From Bacteroidales bacterium (GTDB lineage Bacteria > Bacteroidota > Bacteroidia > Bacteroidales > UBA932), in contig JALNXR010000100.1 of the NCBI GenBank assembly GCA_023230265.1, positions 1 through 7,330 on the forward strand: 7,330 bases of DNA, read 5' to 3'. Below, one piece after another: positions 1 to 6,822 of this stretch (its first letter is position 1; each line of letters begins with the position of its first letter). Position numbers and translations under genes: made by a program. The notes under the pieces were generated by a model, which saw only the letters and a list, made by a program, of their open reading frames with translations, was not told the DNA's origin and did not search any database.

Positions 1-1859
1 TATTATATGTATTATTAATAGTCTTTCCATTCGCATTAACAATGTGTGACAAAGACCCTGAAGTCATAAACACGAACTTCACACTTGATTCACCATCAGC
101 GTATTTTGACGGAAATTCTATTTCTGTACCCTCAGTTGGTGACACTTTTTCTATAAATGTGGCCACAGAAAGTGCAACCAATAAATGGAAAGTAAAATGC
201 CCTGTTGATGATATATGGCTTACCTATAAAAAGATAGGTGACAGATTGAGAATTACAGTTGATTCCAATTTTACTGCTAATGTCCGAAATAGTCATATTA
301 CCATCGTATATGGTGAAAACGAAAAGGAGATCCCTTTGAGTCAGGATTATATACGCATCTTGTATTTGCACGAAACTCAAAAGGATTTTGGAGCCTCTTC
401 AGGAACATATCAGATACTTTATACGTCAAATATAAATATAGAAAATCTGACCTGTACTCCAGATGCCTCTTCTTCTTCCTGGATTACAAACATTCAGGTA
501 GAAGAGGGATATATATCCTTTAAATTGTCAAAGAATCACTCTATTACAAGCATCAGAGAAGGCCTCCTGACTCTTGCCGGAGACGGAGAAAGTGTAATAT
601 TTTCTATAAGACAGCTACCTTCTACGGGGAGCTCATATATTATTTCTTTGGAAAACCTTGACTGGAATCAAAGCTGGGTATATGATGTAATGGAAGGATC
701 TAAAAAAATCGGAGAGATTTGCCGTGAGTATATTTATAAATATGATCCTGTTAACTCATTGTCTGTAGTAAAGCAGCAGTTGATAGTTGCTTACACAGTT
801 AAGGACGGGATTGTTAATTATTCAGAGGGATTTGTTCTGAATAACGGAGGTTATCTGGTTTGGAACTCATCAATCGACGGGAATACATCCGGCAGCGAAA
901 TGATAACACACTACACTCCGGGTTCTCTGACACAAACGCCGACAACAATTTACCTTCCTGACGGTGCAACAAAATTTTCTGAGGTTGAACTGCCGGAAGA
1001 AGATATTCCCTATGCAACTAATGCAACTTTGGCCCCTATGAAACTTGTAGACACAAAGAGTGGCCCGGAAAACTCTGCAGGCCAGACCAGTGAGACCTAC
1101 ACATACGGAGTTGTGAAAATTGTTAAAGATTATTGGATCAATTCCAATTATGCATCATCACGATATGCCGACGGAAATAACATAACTACATCACAATCTA
1201 ACACCGGCTGGCGGACAAACAACTCCGGAGCATGTCTGGTGTCAGGTTATGTAACCGGATCAAGCGTTGTTGGCGGGACATGGACTGATGCTAATGATCA
1301 GGCAGAATTGGCTGTTGCTACACGCAACATATATGGATGCATCTATAACTGGATGGCATGTACAAACTCTGTAATTGAGATGGGCCAGACAACAGTGACT
1401 CCTGGTACTCAGGATGCTATTTCACCACAGGGGTGGACTATTCCTTCAAAGGAGGACTTTCTTATATTGCGTAATTATATAACTCAGGCAAGCTCTAATC
1501 CGACAAAAGAACTACTTTATGAATTGTATAGTGACGAAGAGCTCGATTTATTGGAAAGCAAAAATGTATTTACACCAACATTCGATAAGCAGGATTGTAA
1601 CATTACAGGTTTTAACGCAAGAGGTTATCGCCAGCGTTCCTGGAAGTCAGGGGGATATAATAATTATAATTATTACTGGTCTCTTGATTACTCATTTGAT
1701 AATGATAAAGGTAATGAACTTAACAGTTCCAGCGAGGTGTCATCATCAGGACATGTTATTACCGTCCTCAATTTGTTAAAGATTAATACAACTTATCCTA
1801 TGAATTTATTGCCAAACCCGTGTGGATTTTCTGGTTACCTGAGACTTATTAAAAAATAA
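1..1859 (+). CDS. Partial surface lipoprotein with two BACON-like domains and a C-terminal FISUMP-like domain (5' end off window)
   Basis: The first ATG in this frame is at 42, but the frame stays open to the window edge. The 13 codons before it read as a hydrophobic signal-peptide core (LYVLLIVFPFALT) running into Met-Cys-Asp-Lys-Asp, so the true start is probably upstream and Cys at 45-47 is the likely lipidated residue. Numbering from Met42: BACON-like beta domains at about 27-101 and 109-191, each ending in a short strand followed by Gln (IPLSQ, FSIRQ); a middle domain at about 198-335 of the kind seen in Bacteroidota surface proteins; and a FISUMP-like domain at about 340-605. The FISUMP-type signatures are RYADGNNI, YGCIYNWMA, GWTIPSKEDF, YYWS and the final GYLRLIKK. 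BACON domains are linked to glycan or mucin binding, but the ligand here is unknown. Acidic residues just after the Cys (CDKDPE) fit surface export in Bacteroidota. The gene ends in TAA before a strong terminator. Domain calls are by eye; lipoprotein status is well supported although Met at -1 of the lipobox is atypical. Confidence 0.85.
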   Translation, partial: LYVLLIVFPFALTMCDKDPEVINTNFTLDSPSAYFDGNSISVPSVGDTFSINVATESATNKWKVKCPVDDIWLTYKKIGDRLRITVDSNFTANVRNSHITIVYGENEKEIPLSQDYIRILYLHETQKDFGASSGTYQILYTSNINIENLTCTPDASSSSWITNIQVEEGYISFKLSKNHSITSIREGLLTLAGDGESVIFSIRQLPSTGSSYIISLENLDWNQSWVYDVMEGSKKIGEICREYIYKYDPVNSLSVVKQQLIVAYTVKDGIVNYSEGFVLNNGGYLVWNSSIDGNTSGSEMITHYTPGSLTQTPTTIYLPDGATKFSEVELPEEDIPYATNATLAPMKLVDTKSGPENSAGQTSETYTYGVVKIVKDYWINSNYASSRYADGNNITTSQSNTGWRTNNSGACLVSGYVTGSSVVGGTWTDANDQAELAVATRNIYGCIYNWMACTNSVIEMGQTTVTPGTQDAISPQGWTIPSKEDFLILRNYITQASSNPTKELLYELYSDEELDLLESKNVFTPTFDKQDCNITGFNARGYRQRSWKSGGYNNYNYYWSLDYSFDNDKGNELNSSSEVSSSGHVITVLNLLKINTTYPMNLLPNPCGFSGYLRLIKK

Positions 1860-1874
1860 AAAATGTTAAAACTG

Positions 1875-1908
1875 AAAAGGAGCTGTCTTCTTTAAGGCAG
1901 CTCTTTTT
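1875..1908 (+). terminator. Intrinsic terminator after the BACON/FISUMP lipoprotein gene
   Basis: The arms GGAGCTGTCTT (1879-1889) and AAGGCAGCTCT (1894-1904) pair over 11 bp, with two G-U wobbles, around a CTTT loop. A run of five T follows at 1904-1908 and AAAA precedes the stem. It lies 16 bases after the TAA. It may also serve the opposite strand, because the minus-strand remnant ends only 24 bases further on and the AAAA run becomes a short U tract in that direction. Confidence 0.85.
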
Positions 1909-1931
1909 GTCAAAAAAGGGCTATATGATTA

Positions 1932-2216
1932 TCAGCCAATATATAGTCCTTCTATTCTGACTCTGTATGAGCCGTCTTTCAACCTTGTAACAGCATTTAC
2001 CAGACCGCTGTGCCTCAATTGCAACATACATCTGTGAGGCAGAAACCAGTATCTCCGGCCGATCATTACATCCCCTTTTTTAATCTCAAAATCTTTGACC
2101 AGAGCCGGATTGTATTTTCAAGATGAAGCAACCTGCTCAACATGAGGGATATTTAAAGATATTAAGGAATATACAAACAGCCGGCTGGCAGTTACAACTC
2201 TTGACGAACTGATTTT
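1932..2216 (-). pseudogene. Remnant of an unidentified protein gene, interrupted by an in-frame TGA
   Basis: On the minus strand this frame is open from 2216 (just after a TAA at 2217-2219) to a TGA at 2118-2120, and continues in the same frame for 61 codons to a TGA at 1932-1934. Both pieces have protein-like composition: the first contains SLNIPHVEQVASS, the second contains VKDFEIKKGDVMIGRRYWF and ends in LKDGSYRVRIEGLYIG. No ATG opens the first piece; the first Met in the second piece is at its residue 19. The steady alternation of charged and hydrophobic residues across the TGA suggests one former coding sequence that lost its 5' end and gained a nonsense codon. I do not recognise the family. 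It could still be a chance open frame, since only about 93 codons are involved. Confidence 0.4.
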
Positions 2217-2276
2217 TTAGTAAATTTAATATAGTTACTTTTCGCTAAATTGTACATTATCAGAGTAATTTTTATT

Positions 2277-2284
2277 TATATTTG
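2277..2284 (+). promoter_or_regulatory. Candidate Bacteroidota -7 element for the YhcG-like nuclease gene
   Basis: TATATTTG matches the Bacteroidota TAnnTTTG -7 consensus exactly and lies 34 bases before the ATG, predicting a leader of about 25-30 nt. The -33 element is poor: an ATTG at 2249-2252 is about 4 bases too far upstream. No Shine-Dalgarno sequence precedes the start, which is usual in this phylum. Confidence 0.45.
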
Positions 2285-2318
2285 GCTGAAAGAACAGAAT
2301 TCAGAATGTGTTTGACCT

Positions 2319-3449
2319 ATGTTAAGTTTTGAAGAACTGATAAAGAAAATCGAATTAGTTCACAGCACTCTGCAAAATTCAGCAGTCAATGCGGTGAATC
2401 AATCTTTGACTATTCGCAACTGGCTTATTGGGCTTTACATTGTTGAATTTGAACAGAATGGAGAAGATCGGGCAAAATATGGAGAAAAACTGATTGATAA
2501 CATTAATGAGCGAATCAGCCACATTAAAGGGGTTGACAGAAGATCACTATTCAGGTTCCGGCAATTTTATCTTTATTACCCTCAAATTGCAGAAGTATTA
2601 CAAAGTAACCTATTTCCGATTTATAAATCAAAACGAATAGTGGATACACTGTCCCCACTTTTATTAAAATCTTCAATTGTGGGGATTCAATCCCCACAAT
2701 TAGGTAAAAAACTATATACTACTGGAGAAAAAATACTTACTCGTCTTTCTTACTCTCATATAGAGCTTTTAATCAGTATAGGAGAACATTTAAAACGTAC
2801 TTTCTACGAATTAGAATGTATTAAAGGGATGTGGAGTGTAAGGGAGCTTAAGAGACAAATAAACACTTTGTATTATGAACGGAGCAGCCTTTCAAAAGAT
2901 CCAAAAAAGTTAAGCCAACTTATTTCTAAGAATATAACATTTCAAGAACCAAAGGACATCATTAAAAATATCTACACTTTTGAATTTTTAGATATTCCCA
3001 CTCGTTTAATTATTGAAGAATCAGATTTAGAAAGTGCATTGTTGGATAATTTACAACAATTCATAGTAGAATTGGGAAATGGCTTTTGTTTTGAAGCTCG
3101 CCAGAAAAGAATACTAATTGGCGAAAGGTACTACTTTGTTGATTTACTCTTTTATCATCGTATTTTAAAATGTCATGTATTGATTGAACTAAAACTCGGA
3201 GAATTTGAACACGGAGACATCGGGCAATTAAACACTTATATTAATTATTTCAAGTCAGAAATGATGGAACCTGGAGATAATATCCCCATAGGTATATTAT
3301 TAGTGGCTGATAGAGATCAGGCACTTGTAAAATATGCAATTGCAGGAATGGACGAAAATTTGTTTATACAGAAATATTTAGTGCAATTACCAAGCAAAGA
3401 AAGATTAGAAACGTATATCAGAACCGAATTAAAAAAGCTCAAAAACTAA
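2319..3449 (+). CDS. YhcG-family (DUF1016) PD-(D/E)XK nuclease domain protein
   Basis: This 376-residue protein matches the usual length of the YhcG family (about 350-380). The N-terminal DUF1016 half (about 10-190) shows family landmarks such as RNWLIGLYIVEFEQNG (33-48), a FRFRQFYLYYP segment (78-88), LSYSHIELL (143-151) and MWSVRELKRQI (171-181). The C-terminal nuclease half (about 210-370) carries a PD-(D/E)XK-like core: Asp275 in FVDLLFYH, then Glu290 and Lys292 in IELK, then GQLNTYINYF with Gln303. The catalytic residues therefore look intact and an active nuclease is plausible; its natural substrate is not established. A variable linker (about 100-135) holds an internal duplication and a DNA hairpin. 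Cytosolic, with no signal or membrane segment. Four sampled 60-base rows average about 31% GC against about 49% in two rows of the next gene, which suggests recent acquisition. It stands alone, with no methylase, antitoxin or restriction partner in view. Confidence 0.9.
   Translation: MLSFEELIKKIELVHSTLQNSAVNAVNQSLTIRNWLIGLYIVEFEQNGEDRAKYGEKLIDNINERISHIKGVDRRSLFRFRQFYLYYPQIAEVLQSNLFPIYKSKRIVDTLSPLLLKSSIVGIQSPQLGKKLYTTGEKILTRLSYSHIELLISIGEHLKRTFYELECIKGMWSVRELKRQINTLYYERSSLSKDPKKLSQLISKNITFQEPKDIIKNIYTFEFLDIPTRLIIEESDLESALLDNLQQFIVELGNGFCFEARQKRILIGERYYFVDLLFYHRILKCHVLIELKLGEFEHGDIGQLNTYINYFKSEMMEPGDNIPIGILLVADRDQALVKYAIAGMDENLFIQKYLVQLPSKERLETYIRTELKKLKN
2637..2714 (+). repeat. Imperfect 39-bp (13-codon) tandem duplication inside the nuclease gene
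   Basis: Two adjacent 39-base units start at 2637 and 2676, exactly in frame. Over the first 33 positions 21 match, including the shared block TCCCCAC. The encoded segments are IVDTLSPLLLKSS (107-119) and IVGIQSPQLGKKL (120-132), sharing I-V, S-P, L and K at equivalent positions. The unit lies in the linker between conserved parts of the DUF1016 half, where length variation would be tolerated. Confidence 0.55.
2675..2701. repeat. Perfect 11-bp inverted repeat (hairpin) within the nuclease gene
   Basis: AATTGTGGGGA (2675-2685) and TCCCCACAATT (2691-2701) are exact reverse complements separated by TTCAA. The stem contains a GTGGGG/CCCCAC core and sits within the second copy of the 39-bp duplication. 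It is not followed by a T tract, so it is not an intrinsic terminator. Confidence 0.8.
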
Positions 3450-3535
3450 TAATAATTTCAAAGTGGTTTTTGACAGGGATATAAGAAAATCCATTAAACC
3501 AGCAACCTTTAAGGACATAATTCATACTAATGACT

Positions 3536-6211
3536 CTAAGGCAATGACCTTCCGATCAGATCCGGCAGGCCGATTTTATAACCTTCTGAATGGAAAACAA
3601 TCTCTCCCTCAGGATTTACTATATATATCAACGGGTAGTTGTCCCGGAAGGAATGATCAGCACTCTTCAGAAAAATGGTCATCAGCTCTTCGGGTGATAT
3701 ATCCGGAACCTGTAACTTACTTTGTTTCGTTGTGCTGCTTTTTGCATCAATGATTAATGGCAGGAATGCAGATCTTGCAGGAAGACCTTTGTAGCTCTCT
3801 GCAGAAAAATCCTTTGCCAGCTTATCCGCCGGAATTGCAAAGATAAAGGAGCCCTTCCAGTTGTCAAACCGGTCCTTTAACTGCGGCAGTTCATTCATCA
3901 GATGTTTGGTGGGTTCTCTGTCAGGTTCTATAAAGCAGACAACCAGTCCTTTCTCGTAGAGTGAAGGATCTATCAGGGAGTCAACTTTTCCGTAAACAAC
4001 CTCTTCCTGTTCCAGTTCTCTAATTATCAACTCTTTTACAACCACCGATCCCTCTTTTATGTTGAAATATTCATTCCGGGCAAGTACCCTGCCGTCAGTG
4101 TAACGGTTCCCGGTAGTTAACCTGTAATAACCTTCCTCCAAAGAGAGTTTTACCGGAAATTGAGCAACTCTGCTGTCGTTCTCAAAATCAAGCGGTTCAA
4201 AAATTCCGTTCCGGAAAAGAGATATTGTAAAATTGATCCAGTATTGAGGAATATACCCTGCCGGATAGTTTAAAACCAGCTCTCCGGTTTTGCCTGCAGG
4301 AGCAGCGGGGTCAAAACTGACACTCTTCCATCCGCCATTGTTCCAAACCTGAATTACAGAGGTTGCCATATCGATATATGCAGGGACGCCAAGGCTTCTG
4401 CAAAGTGCCACAAATAAAATGTTCCGTGAGCTTTTGTCAGCCATTCCGGTTTTTATTACACCAATCGGAGAGACCGGGCAATTTGGATAGTTCTGAGCCT
4501 TGTCAACGATTTTGATATTCTTTTCAATCCACTCTTTTATAGGATTATAGTCTTTTATAGAATTGTCCGGTTTTGTGAAAAGATCCCGGAACTGCTCTTG
4601 CAGGAAAGGTCTCCATTTGCGGATAAGCTCATAAGAGATCCTGGGAGATAGAATGCCTTTTATGTAAACATCAATATTATAGCCGGCAGTTTTATCGTAA
4701 GGGGGTGTGTTGTCCAAATGGCTTTGAAGCACCCAGGCAGGAGTGTCCCGGAGATCTTTGTCGGTAAGAGTTGAAAGGATTCTTAATGTATTCTCATTCT
4801 TTGAATTGGAAGCGATGAAACGTGAGATTTCATCCCAGTTCCCCTCACTTCTTTCAATAATACCGCTTACAACAGAGGGATCGAGATTGTTCTGACGGGC
4901 AAACATAGCAGCAGCCTCTTTCTTCATAAAGGTTGAGAGGTAGGCAGTCCTTAAAGAGTCCTCGTATTTGAGCCTTTGGTTATTCTTCTCCCGGCCGGGA
5001 TTATCTTCAGCAGGGGCAAAATGTGCCTGTTCTTCAGGAGGAGTAAGATCAAGCTCTTCTGTATATTCCGCTCCGGACTCTCTGTCAAGTTTTACAGAGA
5101 GGCTATCCTTGGTTGAAAGAGAGGCTTTTTCATATCCGTACCAACCCTCTTTATGTGCCCATACAACCATATCTCCTGCTCCGGAGATAACAAAAGAATT
5201 CCCGTTTTTATCAGTCGGTTTTTCATAAACCGGATAATATTCGGAGTAGTTGTATATCAGATATTTTACATACGCCCCCTCAACTGTGTTTCCATCGCGG
5301 TCATATACGTTAACCTCAAGCTTTTTTGTATCGGTATAGTTCTCAAGCACATTAATCTTGGTATAGAGAGGATAATCTGTTTTGCTCTCAGGGCCGAAGT
5401 ATTTTCCGAAAACATTGGTGTGAACCATCATCGCCCTTTTAGCCGGATAGGTGAACCAGGCCATATTCAGCCCGGGTTCCGGTTCGCAGGCACCCATAAA
5501 ATACCACTTTCCGCTGCACCATACCTCTACCCAGGCGTGGTTGTCGTCTGTGTGGGCCCACCTTGGAGTGTAGCACTGACGGGCAGGTATTCCTACGGCT
5601 CTCAATGCTGTTACGGTAAAGGTTGACTCCTCTCCGCACCTTCCGAATCCCGTCTTCATGCTGGCCAAAGGTGACGATGTCCTGCTGTCGGACGGGCGAT
5701 AGGTGATTTTTTCGTGGCACCAGTGGTTAACCTCAAGTGCTGCATCGTACATAGAGAGATCTCTTATCCTCTCTTTAAGCTCTTTGAAAAAGGCAATGCG
5801 GGCAGTGTCAAGATTTTCGTTATTCACCCGTGGGGGAAGCACAAAGTGTCTGAAGAGGTCCGCGGGAACCTCCTTTCCCCAGCTGAATGTCTCCCTGGCC
5901 TCAAAAGCGGCCTTTGTCATGGTCAGAAAGTATTCTCCCTGATAATCTGCAATATCCACAAGCGGCATGTATGCATAAAGAAACTCCATAGCTTCTCTTT
6001 CCCTGGCATTCATTGTATTCTCTTCGAAAACACCGAACATCTCCTTTCCCTCAAAAGCAGCTTTTCTCTCAATGAATTTTTGCTTTACCTCCTCTCTTTG
6101 TGATTTGTCAGGGATTAAACCGGATCCCTCACTGCAGCCCGGCAGAAGAGAGATTGTTGACAGCAGTGTTAGAATCGAAAAAACCGTGAATGTTTGCTTT
6201 AAATGATTCAT
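3536..6211 (-). CDS. Large transglutaminase-like lipoprotein with a second, degenerate transglutaminase domain and a thioredoxin-like C-terminus
   Basis: The 891-residue product starts with a lipoprotein signal (Lys5, hydrophobic core, LLPGC with Cys26). An in-frame TAA four codons before the ATG makes this start secure. After an alpha-helical region (about 35-160) comes a transglutaminase-like domain (about 160-270): the GFGRCGEES motif with Cys192, GIPAR at 207-211, NHAWVEVW with His225, and ACEPEP (241-246), whose Glu probably stands where other members have the third acidic residue. A beta-sandwich domain follows (about 295-375), then a helical linker (about 400-560). A second transglutaminase-like unit (about 555-640) keeps GVPAY and a final FDP but lacks the catalytic Cys and His. 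Residues about 640-735 look beta-rich, and about 738-891 resembles a thioredoxin or AhpC fold (LVVCFIEPD, then PLIYIVNPEGEIVF) without CXXC. It probably acts at the outer membrane or in the periplasm as a peptidase or amidase-type enzyme on an unknown substrate. It lies 39 bp downstream of the cutC remnant on the same strand and converges on the nuclease gene. No clear terminator is visible in the 86-bp gap at its 3' end. Confidence 0.88.
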   Translation of the reverse strand: MNHLKQTFTVFSILTLLSTISLLPGCSEGSGLIPDKSQREEVKQKFIERKAAFEGKEMFGVFEENTMNAREREAMEFLYAYMPLVDIADYQGEYFLTMTKAAFEARETFSWGKEVPADLFRHFVLPPRVNNENLDTARIAFFKELKERIRDLSMYDAALEVNHWCHEKITYRPSDSRTSSPLASMKTGFGRCGEESTFTVTALRAVGIPARQCYTPRWAHTDDNHAWVEVWCSGKWYFMGACEPEPGLNMAWFTYPAKRAMMVHTNVFGKYFGPESKTDYPLYTKINVLENYTDTKKLEVNVYDRDGNTVEGAYVKYLIYNYSEYYPVYEKPTDKNGNSFVISGAGDMVVWAHKEGWYGYEKASLSTKDSLSVKLDRESGAEYTEELDLTPPEEQAHFAPAEDNPGREKNNQRLKYEDSLRTAYLSTFMKKEAAAMFARQNNLDPSVVSGIIERSEGNWDEISRFIASNSKNENTLRILSTLTDKDLRDTPAWVLQSHLDNTPPYDKTAGYNIDVYIKGILSPRISYELIRKWRPFLQEQFRDLFTKPDNSIKDYNPIKEWIEKNIKIVDKAQNYPNCPVSPIGVIKTGMADKSSRNILFVALCRSLGVPAYIDMATSVIQVWNNGGWKSVSFDPAAPAGKTGELVLNYPAGYIPQYWINFTISLFRNGIFEPLDFENDSRVAQFPVKLSLEEGYYRLTTGNRYTDGRVLARNEYFNIKEGSVVVKELIIRELEQEEVVYGKVDSLIDPSLYEKGLVVCFIEPDREPTKHLMNELPQLKDRFDNWKGSFIFAIPADKLAKDFSAESYKGLPARSAFLPLIIDAKSSTTKQSKLQVPDISPEELMTIFLKSADHSFRDNYPLIYIVNPEGEIVFHSEGYKIGLPDLIGRSLP

Positions 6212-6250
6212 GATAAGAATTTAAAAATGTATATGTTGTAAACTTTAAGC

Positions 6251-6745
6251 TTACCTGTTGCTTCTCGCGGTTTCAACCTCCATAACAATTGCCTTCACAA
6301 TATTTTCTGAGGTCTCAAAATGGCTGTAGCCTGCTCTTTCAAGTTCATTTTCGCATACATAAGTATTTTGATACTCCATGCCGCCTTTAATGGTATGCTT
6401 TGCCGAGAAATGAAGTTCTGTGCAACCTGTGTAACTGAGAATTTCAAGAGCATTTTCCGGTGTGATTCCGCTTCCGGCAGCACCCGCCTCTTTGCAATAT
6501 TTTATATCATCCAGTATCAGACGGTATTCATCAGGGTTGTAATAAAAGTCTCCGGGGCGGGGGCGGATAAGGACAAAAACAGGTATGGATAGATTTTTAC
6601 AGCACTCAGATATCAGAGCCGGTGAGGGGGTGAGACCTCCCAACTGGAGTGCCTGTCACAACTCTATCCTGTCGCCCCCGCCCCTCTGGGCAGCAAATGC
6701 TGAATTAACAGAATCAGCACAGATTTCGGTAATAATTTTTCTCAT
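6251..6745 (-). pseudogene. cutC: Broken cutC (copper homeostasis protein CutC family): premature TGA plus large internal deletion
   Basis: From the ATG at 6743-6745 the frame reads MRKIITEICADSVNSAFAAQ, then GGGDRIEL, then TGA (6656-6658), then QALQLGGLTPSPALISECC. This is the CutC N-terminus, with the stop exactly where family members have Cys in the RIELC...GGLTPS motif. Further on, PVFVLIRPRPGDFYYNPDEY is classic CutC. After KEAGA the sequence jumps directly to GSGITPENALEIL, normally about 90 residues later, so the middle of the TIM barrel is missing without loss of frame. The end (ELHFSAKHT, then GGMEYQN) is again CutC-like. Total length is 164 codons plus stop, against about 240-250 for intact family members. 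An ATG-started 130-codon open frame begins downstream of the stop at 6643, but it lacks the first barrel strand and the deleted centre. CutC was first linked to copper tolerance; its enzymatic role is unsettled. Family identity is sure; non-function is a strong inference. Confidence 0.88.
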
Positions 6746-6804
6746 TCGGCGGATGCTTGATCACACATCATAAACTTATCCTGTTTCACTAAACAGTTTG
6801 ATTA

Positions 6805-6812
6805 CAAATTTA
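6805..6812 (-). promoter_or_regulatory. Candidate -7 element upstream of the cutC remnant
   Basis: Read on the minus strand the site is TAAATTTG, an exact TAnnTTTG match, about 60 bases before the cutC ATG. The first copy of the 20-bp tandem repeat begins 11 bases upstream of it and would cover the -20 to -40 zone. No good -33 TTTG is visible. If active, it could drive cutC and the lipoprotein gene behind it. Confidence 0.4.
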
Positions 6813-6822
6813 TTCTTTTTAT

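Larger units (their letters stand above)
1860..2318. other. 459-bp stretch without an intact gene
   Basis: The stretch holds the terminator at its left end, a decayed minus-strand reading frame (1932-2216), and from 2217 to the nuclease start a strongly AT-rich leader with one good -7 promoter element. I see no tRNA, no small RNA with a clear fold, and no insertion-sequence ends. Confidence 0.6.

Noticed and set aside
1658..1675. Perfect 18-bp AT-only palindrome (TAATAATTATAATTATTA) in the first gene.
   Set aside because: It encodes a Tyr/Asn-rich stretch in the FISUMP-like domain; low-complexity AT codons give such palindromes easily and nothing around suggests a site.
2675..2701. The hairpin in the nuclease gene as a CRISPR repeat or terminator.
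   Set aside because: There is only one copy of the hairpin, no spacers, and no T tract after the stem.
3463..3753. Plus-strand open frame of 96 codons after the nuclease gene.
   Set aside because: Most of it is antisense to the conserved C-terminus of the transglutaminase-like lipoprotein gene, and its product shows no recognisable features.
5153..5626. Plus-strand open frame of 157 codons inside the large minus-strand gene.
   Set aside because: It is antisense to the clearly conserved first transglutaminase domain and has a Cys/Val/Ile-rich composition typical of shadow frames. The same holds for the frames at 4968-5228, 5703-5942 and 5714-6103.
6224..6231. TACATTTT on the minus strand as a -7 element for the transglutaminase-like lipoprotein gene alone.
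   Set aside because: It lacks the final G of TAnnTTTG and would leave a leader of only a few bases before the ATG.
6620..6658. SECIS-like arrangement after the cutC TGA: AGGTCT follows the TGA after 17 bases, recalling from memory the GGUCU loop of the E. coli fdhF selenocysteine element.
   Set aside because: The bases simply encode part of the conserved GGLTPS motif, I cannot draw a stable stem closing this loop, and the gene also carries a large deletion. Coincidence is the better explanation.
1932..6658. Two in-frame TGA codons in otherwise protein-like minus-strand frames, raising the idea of TGA recoding.
   Set aside because: The three long intact frames total about 1,870 codons without TGA and use TGG for Trp, so the standard reading of TGA as stop holds. 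Independent gene decay is simpler.
6320..6773. Two plus-strand open frames (6320-6592 and 6585-6773) over the cutC remnant.
   Set aside because: Both are the complement of recognisable CutC coding sequence.
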